A stretch of 64,000 nucleotides of DNA, from the NCBI RefSeq assembly GCF_000715075.1, contig NC_134094.1, positions 82,971,120 through 83,035,119 of the forward strand, in the 5' to 3' direction. A model generated the notes under the pieces. The model searched no databases and had not been told where the DNA came from. It worked only from the letters and a program-made list of their open reading frames with translations. Within the stretch, counting starts at the first letter, position 1; each line of letters begins with the position of its first letter. The position numbers and the translations under genes are program-made. The stretch is from Nicotiana tabacum (taxonomy: Eukaryota; Streptophyta; Magnoliopsida; Solanales; Solanaceae). Shown piece after piece: positions 59,540 through 64,000 of this stretch.

Positions 59540-59594
59540 GACACGTGGCCGTCCGAGAAAGGGACACGTGGCCGTCCGAGAAAGGGACACGTGG
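59540..59594 (+). repeat. Triple G-box repeat, 23-bp period
   Basis: Three exact gacacgtgg cores (59540-59548, 59563-59571, 59586-59594) are separated by two identical ccgtccgagaaagg spacers. CACGTG with the flanking GA...GG is a classic plant G-box for bZIP/bHLH factors. No gene start with a protein match was found nearby, and a gypsy LTR begins about 45 bases downstream. Confidence 0.85.
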
Positions 59595-59639
59595 TTTGAT
59601 TACCGAAAATGTCATCTTTAAATTTAATAAGTAATTCTG

Positions 59640-61490
59640 TGTTCTAAGACCTCGAAAAGCACCATTTATCATTCCTCGACTTGTGTGCGCAATCCGTACA
59701 ATTTTTCGGAAAGTTTTCATGTGAAAAATGGATTAAAATGTGAAATAGTGTCTTAAAACTCAACTGAGTTGACTTTGGTCAATATTTTGAGCAAACGGAC
59801 CCAGATCAGTATTTTGACAGTTCCGATAGCTCCGTATCGTGATTTGGGACTTGGGCGTATGCCCGAAATTTAATTTTGAGGTCCCTAACTCAAGTTATGA
59901 CCATTTAACGGAAACTAGTAATTTAAAGGCTAAAGATTTCCAAGTTTTACCACGGGATTGACTTTTTGATATCGGAGCCGGAATCTGATTCTGGAAATTT
60001 GAACAGCTCCGTTATGTCATTTATGACTTGTGTGTCAAATTTGAAGTCATTCCGGATTCATTTAATATGTTTTGGCATGAGATTTGCAAATTGAAAGTTT
60101 AAAACTCAAAGTTCGAATTGGGGCGTGAATTGTAATTTCAGTGTTGTTTGACGTCATTTTAGACCCCGAGTCAGTCCGTATTATGTTACCGGACTTGTTG
60201 GTATATTCGGACGGGGTCCCGAGTACCCCGAGTATGATTCGAATCGAAATCGGAATAAGAATTGGACTTACGCAAAATCTGAAATTTTGGGTTGTGGTGT
60301 AATCGCACCTGCGGATTTTTGACCGCATGTGCGAGCTCGTAGAAGCGAGCCTTCCATCGCAGATGCGGGACTGGGCCGGCCTGGGGTTTTCACAGGTACG
60401 ACCTTTTTGCGCAGATACGGATATCGCAGGTGTGACAGGGGTGTCCGCAGATGCAGAACTTTACCTGGCAGCCTGACATCGCAAATGCGAGCTTTGTCTC
60501 GCAAATGCGAGTCCGCAAATGCGAAACTTTTATCCGCAGATGCGAAATGACTAGGCAGAGCCCATAAATTCGAAAGTCGCCATTTTTATTCATTTTTGAG
60601 TTTTAAGTCTCGGATTTGGGCGATTTTCAGGGGGATTTTCACGACTTTGAATTGGGTAAGTGTTATTTAACTAAAAGTGATTATATTTCACATATCCATG
60701 TCTATATTCATCATTTATTTCGGATTTAGATGGAAGAAATTGGAATTTTTGTAAAACTTTTCAAAAACGAATAATTAAGATTTGAAGGTCCATTTGATAT
60801 CGGAATTAGACAAATTTGGTATGGTTAAACTTGTATCAGAACGGGTGTTCGGATTTCACGAGTTTTTTCGGGATTTGAGACGTGGGTCTCACTGCCGAAT
60901 ATTTTAATAAATTTTGGATTTTTATCCGGAAAATTTGTAAATTCATATGGAATTAATTCCTATGATTCGTATTGAATATATCAAATTATTTGTGAATAGA
61001 TTTGAAGCTTTCTGAGGCAAATTTAAAAGGAAAAGCTGTGGTTGACTAATTGATTGGAATTTACAAACCGAGGTAAGTGTCGGGGTTAATCTTGACTTGA
61101 GGGAATAGAACCCTTAAATTATTTGTTATGTGAATTGCATGTGAACGACGTATAGGCGAGGTGACGAGTGTCTATACGTCGTTAAATTAATTGTTTGCGT
61201 GCTTACTTGAAAAATCATAAATTATTTTTAATCATAAATTAATTATTATAATAATTATTTTTCTCTTATTCTTTGCCAGATATTAATTCTTGACTTCCTG
61301 CATTAATTGTTACATGCTATTTGAATTATGTGTTTTAATTTTTATATAACATTTAGCATATTAAATATTAAACTGCCTATTGATCTCTATAATAATTTGC
61401 TATTTGTCATTGTTTGTTTCATGATTAAATTATAATTGTTGTATGCTTGTTGTCTTATGATTTTATATTAATTGTTGTATTTATTGGAGA
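59640..61490 (+). mobile_element. Truncated gypsy LTR
   Basis: It opens TGTTCTAAGACCTCGAAAAG and carries the usual LTR words ('ttatgacttgtgtgtcaaat', 'gatatcggagccggaat') and a GC-word cluster at 60300-60550. It reaches 'cgaggtgacgagtgtctata' (about 61160), which in the solo LTR at 28101 lies less than halfway through. The 3' part and the CA end are missing. It passes into the 3' side of the coiled-coil gene. Confidence 0.72.
60300..60550 (+). repeat. Cluster of cgca/tgcg palindromic words
   Basis: Words such as atcgcacctgcgga, ccgcatgtgcgag, atcgcagatgcggg, atcgcaaatgcgag, ctcgcaaatgcgag and tccgcaaatgcgaaa occur about ten times in 250 bases. Confidence 0.85.
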
Positions 61491-61883
61491 AATTTCTTCT
61501 ATAAGAATTGATTGAAATGGAAATATTGGAGGAGGAAGAATTTATGCCCGAAATCAAAAATGCCATCGGGGAAAAATATACTCGAAGTCGCATACGAAAA
61601 GGACGCACAAAGTAAACTTGTGCAAATACTTATCAAAGCCCTCACGGAAAAGGGCTGATGCTCGGAGCCAAAAATGCTTTCGGGGAGAATACACCCAAAA
61701 GTTTCACATAATAAAACACAAAAAAGTCTGCGCAAAATTCTTAAATAAAATGCAAAGATTAAAGGCTTGCATGAATATTCTAACGATGAGAAGACTCAAA
61801 CAATACTTGAAAAAAAGATATTTTTATTTACAAAAACATGACAAAATGGCATAGATACGAGAACTGGAAAAAGAAAAGAAAAG
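61491..61883. other. Downstream region of coiled-coil gene
   Basis: No ORF family is seen. Two related words, 'aaaaatgccatcggggaaaa' and 'aaaaatgctttcggggagaa', lie about 115 bases apart, a weak direct repeat on the 3' side of the minus-strand gene. Confidence 0.45.
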
Positions 61884-63990
61884 CTAAATTGCATTGTCTC
61901 TGGAACCAGGACGAAGAGAAGTGTCCGCGCTCCCGGAAGAAGTAGACGGATCCACTGATGGCTCAACATTTTCACTAGTTTGGTCTTCGGCATCATCATC
62001 CTCCGATTTTTCTTCAGTTCCCGAAAACTCGGAACCGGAACCAGAAGGACCAGGTACATCATACCTCAATGGGAGTCCACTTTTAGCAGCTAACTCAAGC
62101 TCGTGGGCCTCAGTAATTTCGGCATCAAAATCAATGACACCAGCTTTGGCCTCTTCCAAGGTTTTTCTCCTCATGTTGTACATGGCATAAGTTATTTCAA
62201 CAACGAGGGAAGCCGCTCGGCGCTTGAGTTCTTCTTTGAGTTGGGTTACCTCGGCAAAAATCTTTTCCTGGGCGGACCTAGCAGATTTGAGGCTGATATC
62301 AAGGTCGCAGACAGTTGAACTAAAGAGCCTATTATGCTCGATAGTCTTCATGTACTTCTCTTCCAGCTGGGCGTGTTTCGCTCCTACAACAACAAGCTTT
62401 TCAATTTTGGAGTTCAAGGTTGCCTCTAAGTTAATCACTCTTTCAGCGGAGGCAACCTCACGTTCGGTTGTAGCAAGAACGGAATTATGGAATTTAACCC
62501 GTTTGGCCCTGTCTTCATCAAATCTAACCCTCATAGGGCTAATTTCTTGGCTAAGGGTTACTACTTCTTGTTCACTCTGCCACAAATGAGCTTCCAATAC
62601 AACAGCCTCAGCGTCTTTGGCTTCCTGTTCCGAAAGGCGAGCAACATGTTGCTCTTGCTCTGCCAAAAGATGATCTTGTGCGAAGATAATCTCTTCTTTT
62701 TCACGTATCAACCTCTGAAGGCCCTCAGAAGCAAGAATGTTGGCCTACAAAGTAATAAGGGTAAGATTAAAGAGATGTTCACACCCAAAAATAAAAGAAG
62801 TAATAAAGTAAGAATGGAACGTACCGTTGCGGCGTTATGCATAGCATTGTTCAACAAACACTCTTCCGAGAGTGCTTGAATCTTTTTCCAGTCTTTCTCT
62901 GAAGCCAAAGGCTTCAGATAATTATCAAGCTCCACTAGCCGGGATAGCAAGTTGCATCCGATAGAGACCGAAAGAGTAATGTTCCTCCTCCTTTGTGGAT
63001 CTTCAGAAGGGGCAGCATAATTTTTCCCCAAATTCCTATGAAATAGGGACTGTGGAAGAGAAACACCTTCTTCGTGGTCAGACGCGGCCGGCGGAGGTGG
63101 TGTAGCAATTGCTGGTAGAAGAATGAATGAAGATGGAAGTGATGTAGCAGTTGTTGGTGTTGGTGAAGATGGAGATAAAGATGATAGAGTTGAAGAGTGA
63201 GAAGCAGCTGCGTCAAATGCAGTGCTAGTTGTTGGATGCTTGCCAAACAAAGACGACAAGGGTCCGATACTCAGCTCCGCAGCACCGGACACAACAATTG
63301 GGGCCCGAAAATGGGTTGACATTATCTACTAAATCAAATTCTCCCTAAAGTGCTGAGGCATCGTTCTCGGTTGGTGTAACTCTCTCAACAAGTTGAGCAT
63401 CCTGTTGAGATGATGAGGATCGTCGTCTTATATATAGAGAAGCTCCCTCATCACTAGCTTCTTCATCATCATCGATCATCACGGTGTCTATGACCGGACC
63501 GGAAGGAGGGCCAGTTACCATCGCTACAGGAGATGACTCGGGGGCATCGGTCCTCGCCCGTTTATTCTTTTCCCTGGTTACAAAGGAACGTCTTCTCTTT
63601 GGTTGTTTGTCTTCCAGCCGGGGACTCCGAAAAGAAGCATTTGCTCTCGAAGTACGCCCAGAGCCACCTGTTCGAGTAAGCGCCTCCTGAAGCAGCCTCG
63701 CTGCATCAGTAGGATCAGCCAAGACATCCTCCTCGGGAACAACAACTGAGCCCGCGGGTAGATCTAATTTCATAGACAGGTTAGAAGAGATCAATCAAGT
63801 TCTTTACATGAAAAATTGAAACAAGATGAGTTTGAATTATCATGATTCTTGGTCTTCCACCCGTATTTCAGTTCTTTCCATAAGCGAGTTTCGGGCGTCA
63901 TAACGTCCAAGATATTTTGTACCCACCGGTCCAAACCTTCAATCACTAGTGGGACCTATCGAGTTGGTGAAACAAACGAAGGATAGAGGA
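61884..63990 (-). pseudogene. Coiled-coil antisense gene, second copy, runs off right edge
   Basis: Reading leftward: an exon with VIEGLDRWVQNILDVMTPET and WKELKYGWKTKNH (63975-63842); an exon with SVVVPEEDVLADPTDAARLL, a basic stretch KQPKRRRSFVTREKNKRART and acidic IDDDEEASDEGAS (63780-63345). After a stop or frame change comes a Ser/Pro-rich part and NLGKNYAAPSEDPQRRRNIT, LLNNAMHNAAT (63322-62825). An 80-bp intron (62824-62745, GTACGT...TTTGTAG) follows, then a long coiled coil (EKEEIIFAQDHLLAEQEQ to TYAMYNMRRKTLEEAKAG, 62744-62050). The acidic Ser-rich tail ends at 61884. The first donor reads ATGATAA where the other copy has ATGGTTA, so it may not splice. Function unknown; DNA- or RNA-binding is only suggested by the basic stretch. 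Same family as the gene at 36321-46062. Confidence 0.65.
62745..62824 (-). other. 80-bp intron in coiled-coil gene
   Basis: On the minus strand the donor is ACG-GTACGT and the acceptor TTTGTAG-GCC. Removing it joins HNAAT to ANILASEGLQRL in one frame. The length and T-rich end are normal for plant introns. Confidence 0.72.
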
Positions 63991-64000
63991 TCAATACTGC

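Noticed and set aside
61894..62879. Plus-strand ORFs with Ser-rich translations
   Set aside because: Antisense shadows of the minus-strand coiled-coil gene, whose splice sites and coiled-coil periodicity support the minus strand.

Overview
This window looks like intergenic heterochromatin of a flowering plant, most likely a Solanaceae member (Nicotiana-like). The evidence is the dense nest of plant Ty3/gypsy and Ty1/copia elements, initiator-Met-tRNA primer sites, Tat-lineage pol with an antisense coiled-coil ORF, and Solanaceae-type MITE and SINE remnants. The genus is inferred from family resemblance only. I found no convincing host protein gene, no rRNA or tRNA gene and no CRISPR array. 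Almost every long ORF is a broken retrotransposon gene or a by-product of tandem repeats.

Region 1-26157 is a nest of insertions. The oldest visible layer is a Tat/Ogre-like pol whose remains resume at 26158. Into it went element A (3725-26157 here), a Ty3-type element with a gag/protease remnant but no reverse transcriptase. Its 5' LTR was split by a minus-strand Ty3/gypsy element (G1, 1-3724). Its 3' LTR was split twice: by a 2.2 kb solo LTR (9089-11334, near-perfect duplication gtata/gtatg) and by element B (12896-25433, perfect duplication cttat). Element B is a 12.5 kb coding-free LTR element that carries an internal 4 kb tandem duplication, giving LTR-internal-LTR tail-internal-LTR.

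Region 26158-35390 holds two different Tat-lineage pol remnants on the plus strand. The first (protease, RNase H, second archaeal-type RNase H, linker) is cut by a 3.6 kb solo LTR (28101-31733, perfect duplication catgg). The second has RT, second RNase H and integrase. Two short antisense copia RT remnants lie in and beside the first one.

Region 36321-46062 is one minus-strand, intron-containing coiled-coil gene, antisense to the Tat pol. It is split by a solo LTR (37403-39695, duplication tcggg, itself holding a nested LTR) and by a complete Ty1/copia element (39936-44919). A second copy of the gene family lies at 61884-63990 and runs off the right edge.

Region 47133-58153 holds a 3.4 kb gypsy solo LTR (duplication ggatc), a probable 1.4 kb minus-strand solo LTR with a MITE in it, and a second complete copia element of the same family as the first in opposite orientation (53151-58153). 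The two copia copies have LTR pairs differing by about 3-4 percent by eye. Each is disabled by different lesions, several of them CpG-type C-to-T changes. The stretch 58154-59637 is the most unique-looking DNA here and ends in a triple G-box repeat (59540-59594), followed by a truncated gypsy LTR.

No genes act together as a host pathway. The functional logic is that of retroelements: primer site, gag, protease, integrase/RT/RNase H, polypurine tract and LTR promoter, mostly broken.
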